Source: Amycolatopsis xylanica (GTDB lineage: Bacteria > Actinomycetota > Actinomycetes > Mycobacteriales > Pseudonocardiaceae). From it: a stretch of 64,000 nucleotides of DNA. The position numbers were made by a program, and so were the translations under genes. The stretch lies in assembly GCF_900107045.1 (NCBI RefSeq), contig NZ_FNON01000011.1, positions 124,001-188,000 of the forward strand, written 5' to 3'. How positions within the stretch are numbered: position 1 is the first letter of the stretch; the number at the start of each line of letters is the position of its first letter. The notes beneath the pieces were generated by a model. That model had not been told where the DNA came from. It made no database searches and saw only the letters and a list, made by a program, of their open reading frames with translations. Shown here piece after piece: positions 17,530-25,153 of this stretch.

Positions 17530-17703
17530 CCCAACCCAGCGCCAAGTCGGGCAGCAAGTACCGGCCGGAGCTTCTGGCGAGCCCAAGCGGAGTTGTGGCC
17601 ACAGTGCCCCGGTCCGTATGGATATTTCCGCGGCGACCACAAACACCACCCGACCCCACGAGCGGAAATTTCCATACGGGACCGCCCTAGATCCGACCCC
17701 AAC
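17530..17703 (+). repeat. HNH-associated 170-bp repeat, copy A
   Basis: Contains arms CGTATGGATATTTCCGC (17615-17631) and GCGGAAATTTCCATACG (17662-17678), inverted with one mismatch around 30 bp. It is flanked by conserved sequence (GGGCAGCAAGTACCGGCCGG before, TAGATCCGACCCC after). Copies B (55133-55312, reverse) and C (56950-57113, forward) share the arms and the flanks. Edges are approximate. Confidence 0.75.
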
Positions 17704-17869
17704 AGACCCAAACCCGAGGCGAGACGCACAACCCGGCTTGATCAGGGACTCCTTCACCAAGGCTCGCCAAGTGCCCTCCTAACTCACCACACATCGCTCG
17801 CTGAAGAATCCCTCCGCCAAGCCGATTCCCCTGTCCAGCGGAACAGCGCTTACGACCCACACTGTCCTG

Positions 17870-18190
17870 GTAGTAGCGCAGAGCGAGAGCGACACAGGCA
17901 TGCGAGAGAGAGGCGACGCCGAATCTCGCCCTCCGCCCACGAGCGGGCTCCCGAACGGCCCACCAGCGACACCGCCAGGCGGGAATCCGACCGCGGCAGT
18001 CGACATCGGTCGCGTATAGAGCCCTCAGCCCAGGCCCCAAGCCGAGCGCGGGCACGATCGGCAAGGTCTTCTTGAGACGCCCGAGGTCCGAACCGGCCGG
18101 TTTGCCGATGACACGCTCATCGCCCCAGATGCCGAGCAGGTCGCTGCCGAACTGAAAAGCGCCGATCTCCTGCCAAAGTCGTCGAGCACG
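17870..18190 (-). pseudogene. Remnant of a polyprenyl diphosphate synthase (3' end, frameshifted)
   Basis: Reading the minus strand from 18190 gives SDLLGIWGDERVIGKPAGSD and KKTLPIVPAL, which is the region around the second Asp-rich motif and the conserved GKP of trans-isoprenyl diphosphate synthases. The first Asp of DDLLGIWGD has become Ser. After LYA the homology moves to another frame (LVGRSGARSWAEGEIRRRL), matching the family's C-terminal helix. The N-terminal three quarters, with the first Asp-rich motif, are absent. It is a decayed fragment next to HNH copy 1. Confidence 0.6.
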
Positions 18191-18477
18191 GCGACCACGC
18201 CCGACGATCACAGCCGATCGGCGTCTGACACAGCTGACAACCGTGCACGCCGCCCCCGATAAGCCCCGGCCTCGGCGTACTCCTCGTGCAGTCCCGGAAC
18301 CAAACCCTCCAACAGCTCCAAGGTGCGCTGCAAGACCGCGTGCGTATGACGGCCCTCCGCCACACCTCGCCGAGGCCGCGCACCGTCGCCGGGGTCCCTT
18401 GCACGGCTTCGACCGGCCCCGCGAACACCGCAGTTGGTGAGTGGAAGCGCGGCCGGCGCCCGGAGATCCTGGGTGGC

Positions 18478-19665
18478 ATGTCCGGGTTCGGGTCGTATCG
18501 GGCGCTGCTGCGGACGCCCGGCGCGCCCGCGCTGGCGTTCTGGGGCGTGGCCGGGCGGTTCCCGATGGCCATGCGGTCGATCGGCTGCCTGCTGCTGGTG
18601 TCCGCCGCGACCGGCTCGCTCGCCGACGCGGGCGCGGTGGCGGCGGCGCTGATGATCTCGCAGGGGTTTGCCGGCCCGCTGCTCGGACGGCTCGCCGATC
18701 GGCTCAGCCAGCGGAGGATTCTGCTCGTCACGTGCCTGCTGCACGCGCTCGGGATGACGTCGCTGGTGGCTTCGATCGTGCTCAGGACTCCGCTGTGGCC
18801 GCAGCTCGTCATCGCGGTGGCGACCGGGCTCAGCACGATCTCGATGACCTCGTTCCTCCGCGCACGCTGGACGGCGTTGGTGGACCACGGCTTGCTGCGG
18901 ACCGCCTACGCGCTGGAATCCGTGCTGGACGAGATGATCTTCCTGCTCGGACCGCTGCTGGTCACCCTGCTGGCCTCGGCAGTGCACCCGGCCGCGGGAC
19001 TGCTCGCCTGCGCGGCGCTCACCACGGTCGGCTCCGTCGTGCTCGCGCTGCACACACGTTCCGAGCCCGCGCCCGGCCGTGGCCAGGAACGGGTGATCGG
19101 GGTGCCGGGGCTTCGCGTGCTGGTCGTCGTCTATGCCGGGATCGGGTTCCTGCTCGGCTCGGTCGACGTCACGATGATCGCGTTCGCGAGAGAACGGTCG
19201 GCTCCGGGGCTCGCGGGCGTGTTCCTGGCGTTGACGGCACTGGGCAGCCTGAGCGCCGGCCTGTTCTATGGCGCGAAGGACTGGCGGCTGTCCCAGTCAC
19301 AGCTGCTCTCGGTCACCGCCTGCGCGCTGACGCTCGGCGTGCTCCCGCTGGGGTTCGCCGGTTCCCCGGTCGTGATGGCGATTCTCGCCGTCGTCGCGGG
19401 CGTCTCGATCGCCCCGGTGCTGATCGCGGGGAACTCGGTGCTGAAGTCGTTGTCGCCACAGGGTTCCCTCGCGGAAGGGTTCTCGTGGCTGACGAGCGCC
19501 GAAGCACTCGGCATCGCGCTGGGCGCGGCGGTGGCCGGGCGGCTGGCCGAACTCGGCGGCTTCGCGGCCGCGGTGTGGACGGCGGCGGGCGGCGGCGTCG
19601 TCGCGCTGGGAGCGAGCGTCGCCGGTCAGCCCGCGCTGCGCGCGAAAGCATTGGAGCGAACGTGA
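18478..19665 (+). CDS. MFS transporter (first gene of a five-gene operon)
   Basis: 395 residues with about 12 hydrophobic segments and the MFS inter-helix 2/3 signature in LLGRLADRLSQRRILL. It is probably an exporter of the product of the operon, since the next four genes encode a biosynthetic set and all five share 4-nt overlaps. The ATG at 18478 starts the first membrane half; frames upstream read into unrelated sequence. Its GTGA overlap couples it to the cupin-type gene. The substrate is unknown. Confidence 0.85.
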   Translation: MSGFGSYRALLRTPGAPALAFWGVAGRFPMAMRSIGCLLLVSAATGSLADAGAVAAALMISQGFAGPLLGRLADRLSQRRILLVTCLLHALGMTSLVASIVLRTPLWPQLVIAVATGLSTISMTSFLRARWTALVDHGLLRTAYALESVLDEMIFLLGPLLVTLLASAVHPAAGLLACAALTTVGSVVLALHTRSEPAPGRGQERVIGVPGLRVLVVVYAGIGFLLGSVDVTMIAFARERSAPGLAGVFLALTALGSLSAGLFYGAKDWRLSQSQLLSVTACALTLGVLPLGFAGSPVVMAILAVVAGVSIAPVLIAGNSVLKSLSPQGSLAEGFSWLTSAEALGIALGAAVAGRLAELGGFAAAVWTAAGGGVVALGASVAGQPALRAKALERT

Positions 19666-20477
19666 ACGCAGTCCCCCGTCTGTCGTTCGACGAGTTCATG
19701 GCCTTCGGCAAGCGGGCCTTGATCCGGGCCGACGTCCCGGTGGTGATCACGCTGCCGGGCGGCGTCCAAGGCCTGGGCAGGCAGGGTGTCGCCGACCGGC
19801 TCGGGAGCATGATGGTCACGCTGTTCACCGAGCCGAGCGACAAGCAGAACCCGGAGCGGTGGACCACCAGGGAGATCCGGCTCCGCGAGTTCTTCGAGAA
19901 CGAACCGGCACCCGGTTCCTGGAACCGTGTCGTGTCCAACATCCGCGACAACCCGGCCGATGTCGACGCGATACTCGGCTTCGACGCCGAGGCGCTGTTC
20001 GACTACCGGCACTCGCTCAACGCGGCGAACCTGTGGATCAGCCATCAGGGCGTGTTCACGCAGAGCCATTTCGACGAGCTGGAGAACTTCAACATCGCGC
20101 TGGAGGGCCGCAAGCGGTTCGTGCTGGCGCCGCCTGGTTTGCGCGGGTACTACCCCCGTTCGCTGCTGCGCGGCTTCGGTGACAAGTCGCGGGCGTTCGA
20201 CTTCGACGACGTCGACCCGCGCCGTTTTCCCAAGCTGGCGGCCAGACTGGCCGAGCGCCGCGAGCTGATCCTCGAACCCGGGCAGATGCTCTACGTGCCG
20301 CTCGGCTGGTGGCATCAGGTCGAATCCTTGGACGAGATGAACATCAACCTGAACTTCTGGCTGCGCGACTTGAAGATCCTCCGCAGGCCGCACGTGCTCG
20401 GCGTGGCGCTCTGCACGGCCGCGCACCGCAAACTCAACGGCGTCTACAACTACAAACCCACCGAGGCCGCCTCATGA
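19662..20477 (+). CDS. Cupin/JmjC-like Fe(II)/2-oxoglutarate oxygenase
   Basis: 271 residues, GTG start in the overlap GTGA. The cupin_8/JmjC fold is indicated by H136-F-D138 in SHFDELENFNIALEGRKRF and the third metal ligand H218 in PLGWWHQVES, with the family's PPG and YYP turns between. All three ligands are present, so it is expected to hydroxylate a small molecule or a protein side chain. It is the second gene of the operon and overlaps the alpha-oxoamine synthase gene by 4 nt. The substrate could be the aminoketone made by that enzyme; this is inference. Confidence 0.8.
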   Translation: MNAVPRLSFDEFMAFGKRALIRADVPVVITLPGGVQGLGRQGVADRLGSMMVTLFTEPSDKQNPERWTTREIRLREFFENEPAPGSWNRVVSNIRDNPADVDAILGFDAEALFDYRHSLNAANLWISHQGVFTQSHFDELENFNIALEGRKRFVLAPPGLRGYYPRSLLRGFGDKSRAFDFDDVDPRRFPKLAARLAERRELILEPGQMLYVPLGWWHQVESLDEMNINLNFWLRDLKILRRPHVLGVALCTAAHRKLNGVYNYKPTEAAS

Positions 20478-21703
20478 AGCGCATCGAGCCAGCCAACCTG
20501 TACCGCAACAACGACAAGGCGATCGGCGTCGGCAACGCGTTCTGGGACCTGTCCGAGCACAATGGACTCGCCGGGATCGTGGCCGAACTCGACAACGGCG
20601 TGCTGCGCACCGAATCCGGGCACGAGTTCGTGAACTTCACCTGTTGCTCCTATTTGGACTTGGACTCGCACCCCCAGGTCATCGAGGGCGCGGTCGCCGC
20701 GCTGCGCCGGTTCGGCGTGCTGGACCACTGCATCCCGCGCGGCCGGGTGCAGATCCCGGCGTTGCTGGAACTGGAGGCCTCGCTCGGCGAGCTGTTCGGC
20801 GCGGACGTGGTCAGCGCTATCTCGGCGGGAGTCGCCAGCGCGGGTCTGCTGCCGCTGATCGCCTCCGGGCACCTGGGCAACGGTGTCCGGCCGCTGATGG
20901 TGTTCGACAAGTACGCGCACCTCTCACTGGCAGCGGCCAAGCCGACGTGCGCCGACGAGTCGGAGGTGGTCACGTGCGGCCATCACGACCTCGATTTCCT
21001 CGAAGACCAGTGCAAGCAGTACGAGCGCGTCTGCTACGTCGTGGACGGCTCGGACAGCCTCGGCGGGTACGCGCCGGTCGAGGAACTCGCCGTGCTGCAA
21101 GAGAAATACGGCCTGCTGGTGTTCTACGACGACTCGCACTCGATCTCCGCGTACGGCGAGCGCGGGATCGGCTACATCCGGTCGCACTGCCCGGTGCTCG
21201 ACGAGCGGACGATCACCGTCGCGACGCTGAACAAGGCGTTCGGGTCCAGCGGCGCGGCGATCATGCTCGACGGCTACCCGAAGGAGACGCTGCGGATCAT
21301 CGAGCGGTTCGCCGGCGCGCTGAGCTATTCGCAGCCGGTCAACACCGCCGCGGTCGGCGCCTCGCTGGCGTCGGCGGAGATCCACCGCACCGAAGAGCTG
21401 ACCACGCTGCAACAGCGGATGCGGGCCAACATCGAGCTGTTCGACAGCTTGGTCAAGACCGACCAGACCGGCACCTCCTATCCGATCCGGATCGTGCCGA
21501 TGAGCGACGAGACGGTGATCGACGCGGGCCGCCGAGTGTACGAGCGCGGGTTCTACGTCTCCCCCGTGTTCTTCCCGATCGTCCCCCGTGGCACGGCCGG
21601 GCTGCGGGTGATGCTGCGCGCCGGGCAGACCGCCGAGCAGATCCACGCGCTGGGCGAAGTGCTCATCGAGGTGGGCGCCTTACCTCAGGCGGTGGGCGAA
21701 TGA
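20474..21703 (+). CDS. PLP-dependent alpha-oxoamine synthase family enzyme
   Basis: 409 residues. Class II aminotransferase fold as in KBL, BioF, ALAS and serine palmitoyltransferase: FDKYAHLS (His stacking on PLP), FYDDSHSISAYG (PLP Asp, replacing DEAHS) and the Schiff-base Lys K254 in TLNKAFGSSG. The enzymes join an amino acid to an acyl thioester with loss of CO2, giving an alpha-aminoketone. The substrate-entry segment DHCIPRGRVQIP differs from the usual GSGGSR loop, so the substrates are probably atypical. It is the third gene of the coupled operon. Confidence 0.85.
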   Translation: MKRIEPANLYRNNDKAIGVGNAFWDLSEHNGLAGIVAELDNGVLRTESGHEFVNFTCCSYLDLDSHPQVIEGAVAALRRFGVLDHCIPRGRVQIPALLELEASLGELFGADVVSAISAGVASAGLLPLIASGHLGNGVRPLMVFDKYAHLSLAAAKPTCADESEVVTCGHHDLDFLEDQCKQYERVCYVVDGSDSLGGYAPVEELAVLQEKYGLLVFYDDSHSISAYGERGIGYIRSHCPVLDERTITVATLNKAFGSSGAAIMLDGYPKETLRIIERFAGALSYSQPVNTAAVGASLASAEIHRTEELTTLQQRMRANIELFDSLVKTDQTGTSYPIRIVPMSDETVIDAGRRVYERGFYVSPVFFPIVPRGTAGLRVMLRAGQTAEQIHALGEVLIEVGALPQAVGE

Positions 21704-22554
21704 CCGTCCGTGCGATCCCGCGCAGCATCCTGTTCACGCCCGCGTTGTCCTTGGAGCAGGTGGTGAAGGCCTGGTCCTACGACGCGGACGTGCACCTGAT
21801 CGACCTCGAAGACGCCGTCCCGCCACCGTCCAAGCCCGCCGGACGGACCGTGCTGCGGGCGGCGCTGGAGCAGGCGCCGTCGCCCGCCGACCTCGCCGTG
21901 CGCGTCAACGAACTCGGCACGATCGACGCGGTGCGCGACCTGCTGGCGCTCGCCGAATGCCCGGTCAAGCCGGGCTACATCCTGCTGCCGATGGTGCGGT
22001 CCGCCGCCGAAGTGACGCTGCTGCGCGGAATCCTCGCGTCGGCGGGCGCGCACCCGGAGATCTTCGTGATCGTGGAGACGGTCGAGGCCGTCCTCGGCAT
22101 CGACGCGATCGCCGCGGCCGCCGACGGCCTGCTCTTCGGCGCGGCCGACTTCGCCGCCGCGCTCGGCATCGAGATCACCTGGGCGGGCTCGCTCGCGGCC
22201 CGCCAGGCGATGGTGCTCGCCGCCGCCCGCCACGGCATCGCCTGCATCGACACCCCCAACTTCCGCCTCGCCGAGCCGTCGGTGCTGGAGGAGGAGATCT
22301 CCCGGGTCCGCGAACTCGGCTTCCACGGCAAGGCGACCGTCCACCCGAGCGAGCTGGCCACGATCAACCGCGCGCTCCGCCCCAACCTCGCCAAGCTCCG
22401 CCCCGCCCGCCGGATCACCGAAGCCGTGCGAGCGGCCAACGGCGGAATAGCCGTGCTCGACGGCACCATGGTCGGCCCGCCGTTCGCGCGCATGGCCCGC
22501 GCCGCCACCGAACTCGGCGACGCCTGGGCGGCCCGCTTCGGCCGCGCGTCATGA
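21700..22554 (+). CDS. HpcH/HpaI aldolase family protein (CitE-like lyase)
   Basis: 284 residues. A TIM-barrel C-C lyase of the CitE, malyl-CoA and citramalyl-CoA type: RSILFTPALS at the start, DVHLIDLEDAVPP (metal-binding Glu/Asp), VIVETVEAVLGID, GAADFAAALG and GFHGKATVHPSEL. It cleaves or forms a bond next to a carboxylate or thioester, with Mg2+. SbnG of staphyloferrin B synthesis is a relative that makes citrate. It is fourth in the operon, with 4-nt overlaps on both sides. Direction and substrate are open. Confidence 0.85.
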   Translation: MTVRAIPRSILFTPALSLEQVVKAWSYDADVHLIDLEDAVPPPSKPAGRTVLRAALEQAPSPADLAVRVNELGTIDAVRDLLALAECPVKPGYILLPMVRSAAEVTLLRGILASAGAHPEIFVIVETVEAVLGIDAIAAAADGLLFGAADFAAALGIEITWAGSLAARQAMVLAAARHGIACIDTPNFRLAEPSVLEEEISRVRELGFHGKATVHPSELATINRALRPNLAKLRPARRITEAVRAANGGIAVLDGTMVGPPFARMARAATELGDAWAARFGRAS

Positions 22555-23492
22555 CGGTCATGATCGGCGCGGCGGACATGGCGGGCACGGACCGCCTGCT
22601 GGCCGTGATCGACGCGCTGTCCGACGCGTTCACCGACCTGGCTTCCGGCCGGACGGTGTCACCGTCGCGCACGGTCATCGACCACGGCCCGGCCCGCCAG
22701 CTCCTCGCCGGTGCGGCGGTCTGGGAACGGCGCGGCGTCGGCAGCGTCAAGATCGCCACGATCACCCCGGACAACCCCGGCCGCGGCCTGCCGCTGATCC
22801 ACGGCACGGTCGTTCTCACCGACCTCGAAACCGGCCAGATCACCGCGGTGCTGGACGGCGCCGAGCTGACCGCCGTCCGCACCGGAGCCGTCGCGGGCCT
22901 GGCGACCCGGCTGTGCGCGCCCGCCGACGCGGACGAATTGGCCATCATCGGCGCGGGCGTGCAAGCGCGCGCCGCCGTCCGCGCTGTGTCGGCGGTCCGC
23001 CCGATCCGCTCGGTGCGCGTGTTCTCCCGAGGCCGCGCCGAGACCTTCGCGGACTGGGTCCGCACCACACTCGGCCACCGGGTCACGGTGTGCGACTCGA
23101 TCAAGTCCGCCGTCGCCGACGCCCCGATCGTGTGCACGGCGACGTCCACCGGCGACTCGACCCCGCTGGTCATGGCCGATTGGGTGGCACCGGGCGCCCA
23201 CGTCAACGTCATCGGCGGAACCGACGAGAACGCGATCGAACTCGACCCGGCGCTGCTGGCGGACGCGTTCGTCCTGGTCGAGCAGCGCGCCGCCGCGCTC
23301 GAGGACTGCGGCGAGGTCCGCGCCGCGCTGACCCGGGGCCTGATCACGGAAAACGACCTGCACGAACTGGGCACCCCGGTCCGTCCGCGCACCGGCACCT
23401 CGGTGTTCCGCGGCGTCGGCATGGCCATCGAAGACACGGCCGCCGCGGCCGCCCTCCACGACTTCGGTCGTGAGTGTTCCGGCCGGTTCTAA
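22551..23492 (+). CDS. Ornithine cyclodeaminase / mu-crystallin family dehydrogenase
   Basis: 313 residues. The Rossmann motif lies in LAIIGAGVQARAAVRAV, and ahead of it VLDGAELTAVRTGAVAGLAT is the family signature. Members cyclise ornithine, reduce ketimines or oxidise N-substituted amino acids (SbnB). In this operon it could reduce an imine formed from the alpha-aminoketone. It is the last gene; its stop codon (23490-23492) lies inside a strong hairpin that ends the transcript. Confidence 0.85.
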   Translation: MTVMIGAADMAGTDRLLAVIDALSDAFTDLASGRTVSPSRTVIDHGPARQLLAGAAVWERRGVGSVKIATITPDNPGRGLPLIHGTVVLTDLETGQITAVLDGAELTAVRTGAVAGLATRLCAPADADELAIIGAGVQARAAVRAVSAVRPIRSVRVFSRGRAETFADWVRTTLGHRVTVCDSIKSAVADAPIVCTATSTGDSTPLVMADWVAPGAHVNVIGGTDENAIELDPALLADAFVLVEQRAAALEDCGEVRAALTRGLITENDLHELGTPVRPRTGTSVFRGVGMAIEDTAAAAALHDFGRECSGRF

Positions 23493-23513
23493 CCGGTCAA
23501 AACACTCACGACC
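23466..23513 (+). terminator. Palindromic terminator of the GGTTCTAACC family
   Basis: GGTCGTGAGTGTT (23466-23478) pairs perfectly with AACACTCACGACC (23501-23513). Inside, CCGGTT-CT-AACCGG forms a second stem. The stop codon of the last operon gene is part of it. Related palindromes occur at 28024, 40287 and 59151. Confidence 0.75.
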
Positions 23514-23532
23514 CCCGCGCTGCCCAGGGCGG

Positions 23533-23549
23533 ATCTGCCACCAGCAGAG
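23533..23549 (+). promoter_or_regulatory. Candidate PopR/ClgR-type operator upstream of the clpP pair
   Basis: TCTGCC-ACC-AGCAGA is an inverted repeat 41 bp before the clpP ATG. As I recall, the PopR box that controls clpP3 clpP4 in Streptomyces is TTCTGCC-3N-GGCAGAA, which this site matches in most positions. A PopR-like protein is encoded just downstream of the pair (24786-25109). Confidence 0.45.
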
Positions 23550-23589
23550 AAGCGGGCGGACGGCGTCGCCGCGGAGGCACGCTCGCAGC

Positions 23590-24198
23590 ATGACCAACGA
23601 CGACAAACAGCCGCTGTTCGATCACCGGCTCCGCGAACGGTTCTTCGACAAGCGGGTGCTGGTGCTCGACGGCGCGCTCGACGACGACAACGGCACCGTC
23701 CTCATCACGCAGATGCTTTCGCTGGCGAGCGATGATCCCGGCAAGGACATCGCGTTGTGGATTCACTCGCCGGGCGGTTCGGTCCCGTCGATGCTGGCCA
23801 TCCGGGACGTGATGCGGCTCGTGCCGTGTGATGTGGCCACGCTCGCGCTGGGGCTGGCGTGCAGCGCCGGGCAGTTCCTGCTGTCGGCGGGGACACCGGG
23901 CAAGCGGTTCGCGCTGCCGCACGCGCGGATCCTGATGCACCAGGGTTCGGCGGGGATCGGTGGGTCGGCCGTCGAGGTGGAGGTGCAGGCGGACAGCCTG
24001 CGGCACACCAGGGACACCGTGCTCGGGATCATCGCGGCCGACACCGGGCAGCCGCTCGAGCGGATCTTCACCGACTCGCTCCATGATCGCTGGTTCACCA
24101 CCGAACAGGCACGCGAATACGGCTTCATCGACCACATCGTCGGCGAGCTCGGACAGGTCGTGCCCGTGCGCGGCCACAAGATGGGAGTCGGCGCATGA
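23590..24198 (+). CDS. clpP: ClpP protease subunit, catalytically complete
   Basis: 202 residues. ClpP fold with the full triad: S92 in LACSAGQFLLSAG, H117 in ARILMHQGSAG, and the Asp in LHDRWFTTEQAREYG. It forms heptameric rings that degrade unfolded proteins fed by Clp ATPases. With the next gene, which lacks the Ser, it forms a pair like the accessory ClpP3/ClpP4 of streptomycetes. The ATG at 23590 is preceded by GGAGG at a suitable distance; upstream codons run through the hairpin of the previous operon. It overlaps the next gene by 4 nt. Confidence 0.9.
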   Translation: MTNDDKQPLFDHRLRERFFDKRVLVLDGALDDDNGTVLITQMLSLASDDPGKDIALWIHSPGGSVPSMLAIRDVMRLVPCDVATLALGLACSAGQFLLSAGTPGKRFALPHARILMHQGSAGIGGSAVEVEVQADSLRHTRDTVLGIIAADTGQPLERIFTDSLHDRWFTTEQAREYGFIDHIVGELGQVVPVRGHKMGVGA

Positions 24199-24785
24199 GC
24201 ACCTACACCATTCCCAACGTGATCACGCGCGGTCCCGGCGGCGAGCGGATCATGGACGTCTACTCGCATCTGCTGTCGTCGCGGATCGTCTATCTCGGCA
24301 CCGCGATCGACTCCGGGGTGGCGAACGCGCTCATCGCCCAGCTGCTGCACCTGGAATCGGAGAGCCCGGAGCAGGAGATCAACCTGTACATCAACTCCGA
24401 GGGCGGCGACCCGGCTGCGACGCTGGCGCTCTACGACACGATGACCTACATCAAGGCGCCGGTGGCGACGACCTGTGTCGGCCAGGCGGTCGCGGCGGGC
24501 GCGGTGCTGCTGGCCGCGGGGGCGGCCGGACGGCGCGCCGTGCTGCCGCACACGCGCGTGGTGCTGCACCAGCCCGCGGCGGAAGGCCGCGGCACGATCC
24601 CCGACCTGATCCTGCAGGCCGACGAGATCGTGCGCGTCCGCACCCAGCTGGAGGAGATCCTCTCGGCGCACACCGGCCGCGCGATCGCGGATCTGCGGCA
24701 CGACACCGATCGCGACCGCGTGTTCGACGCGGCGGGCGCGGTGGGCTACGGGCTCGCCGACCACGTGCTCGACCAGCGGGAGTGA
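24195..24785 (+). CDS. ClpP-like subunit lacking the nucleophile Ser (ClpR-like)
   Basis: 196 residues. The sequence is ClpP throughout (INLYINSEGGDPAATLALYD, RVVLHQPAAEGRG with H125, TDRDRVF with the Asp), but the active-site segment reads CVGQAVAAGAVLLAAG where ClpP has GQAASMxAVLL. Ser is thus Ala at position 100 and the subunit cannot be catalytic. It probably forms mixed rings with the preceding ClpP and affects gating or partner choice. Its stop directly abuts the convergent regulator gene. Confidence 0.88.
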   Translation: MSTYTIPNVITRGPGGERIMDVYSHLLSSRIVYLGTAIDSGVANALIAQLLHLESESPEQEINLYINSEGGDPAATLALYDTMTYIKAPVATTCVGQAVAAGAVLLAAGAAGRRAVLPHTRVVLHQPAAEGRGTIPDLILQADEIVRVRTQLEEILSAHTGRAIADLRHDTDRDRVFDAAGAVGYGLADHVLDQRE

Positions 24786-25109
24786 TCAGGCGGCCATGAG
24801 CACGGGGCCCGCGGGACGGGACGCGGGCCTCGTGCCGATCCGCTGCCGCACGTCACCCGCGATGTCGACGAGCAGGTCGGCCAGCCCGACGCCGAGCGCG
24901 CCGGCGACCGCGGCGATCATCTCGCTCGACGGTTCCTTGCGTCCGCGCTCGATTTCGGACAGGTACTGCGGCGAGATGCCCGCCCGCTCGGCGATGTCGA
25001 CGAGGCGGTCGCCCTGCTCTTCCCTGGTGGCGCGCAGGTTGCGGCCAAGCGCCTCGCGCCACAGCGGTTCCGGGGCACGCTTCGGCTGGAAAGGGAGGAT
25101 GTCCGCCAT
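24786..25109 (-). CDS. ClgR/PopR-like XRE transcriptional regulator
   Basis: 107 residues. An XRE HTH (about 20-80; LRATREEQGDRLVDIAERAG, ISPQYLSEIERGRKEPS) followed by a short tail ending in two alanines. ClgR and PopR of actinomycetes have this architecture, activate clpP genes, and are turned over by Clp protease through C-terminal Ala residues. This protein ends VLMAA, which fits. It is convergent with the ClpP-like gene with no gap and lies 44 bp downstream of murJ on the same strand, so it may be expressed with murJ. There is no obvious ribosome site. Confidence 0.75.
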   Translation of the reverse strand: MADILPFQPKRAPEPLWREALGRNLRATREEQGDRLVDIAERAGISPQYLSEIERGRKEPSSEMIAAVAGALGVGLADLLVDIAGDVRQRIGTRPASRPAGPVLMAA

Positions 25110-25153
25110 GCCGTCATACTGACAGCGACCGGGCCGCGCGGGGGTTCATTCCG

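Noticed and set aside
17238..18286. Several plus-strand frames between HNH copy 1 and the MFS gene
   Set aside because: They read through hairpins and the 170-bp repeat, are Pro/Arg/His-rich and lack ribosome sites. The only protein homology found there is on the minus strand (isoprenyl synthase remnant).
19662..23492. Assigning the oxoamine-synthase operon to the polyketide pathway
   Set aside because: It is separated from the PKS operon by clpP, murJ and secreted-protein genes and runs on the other strand with its own terminator. A link is possible but not shown.
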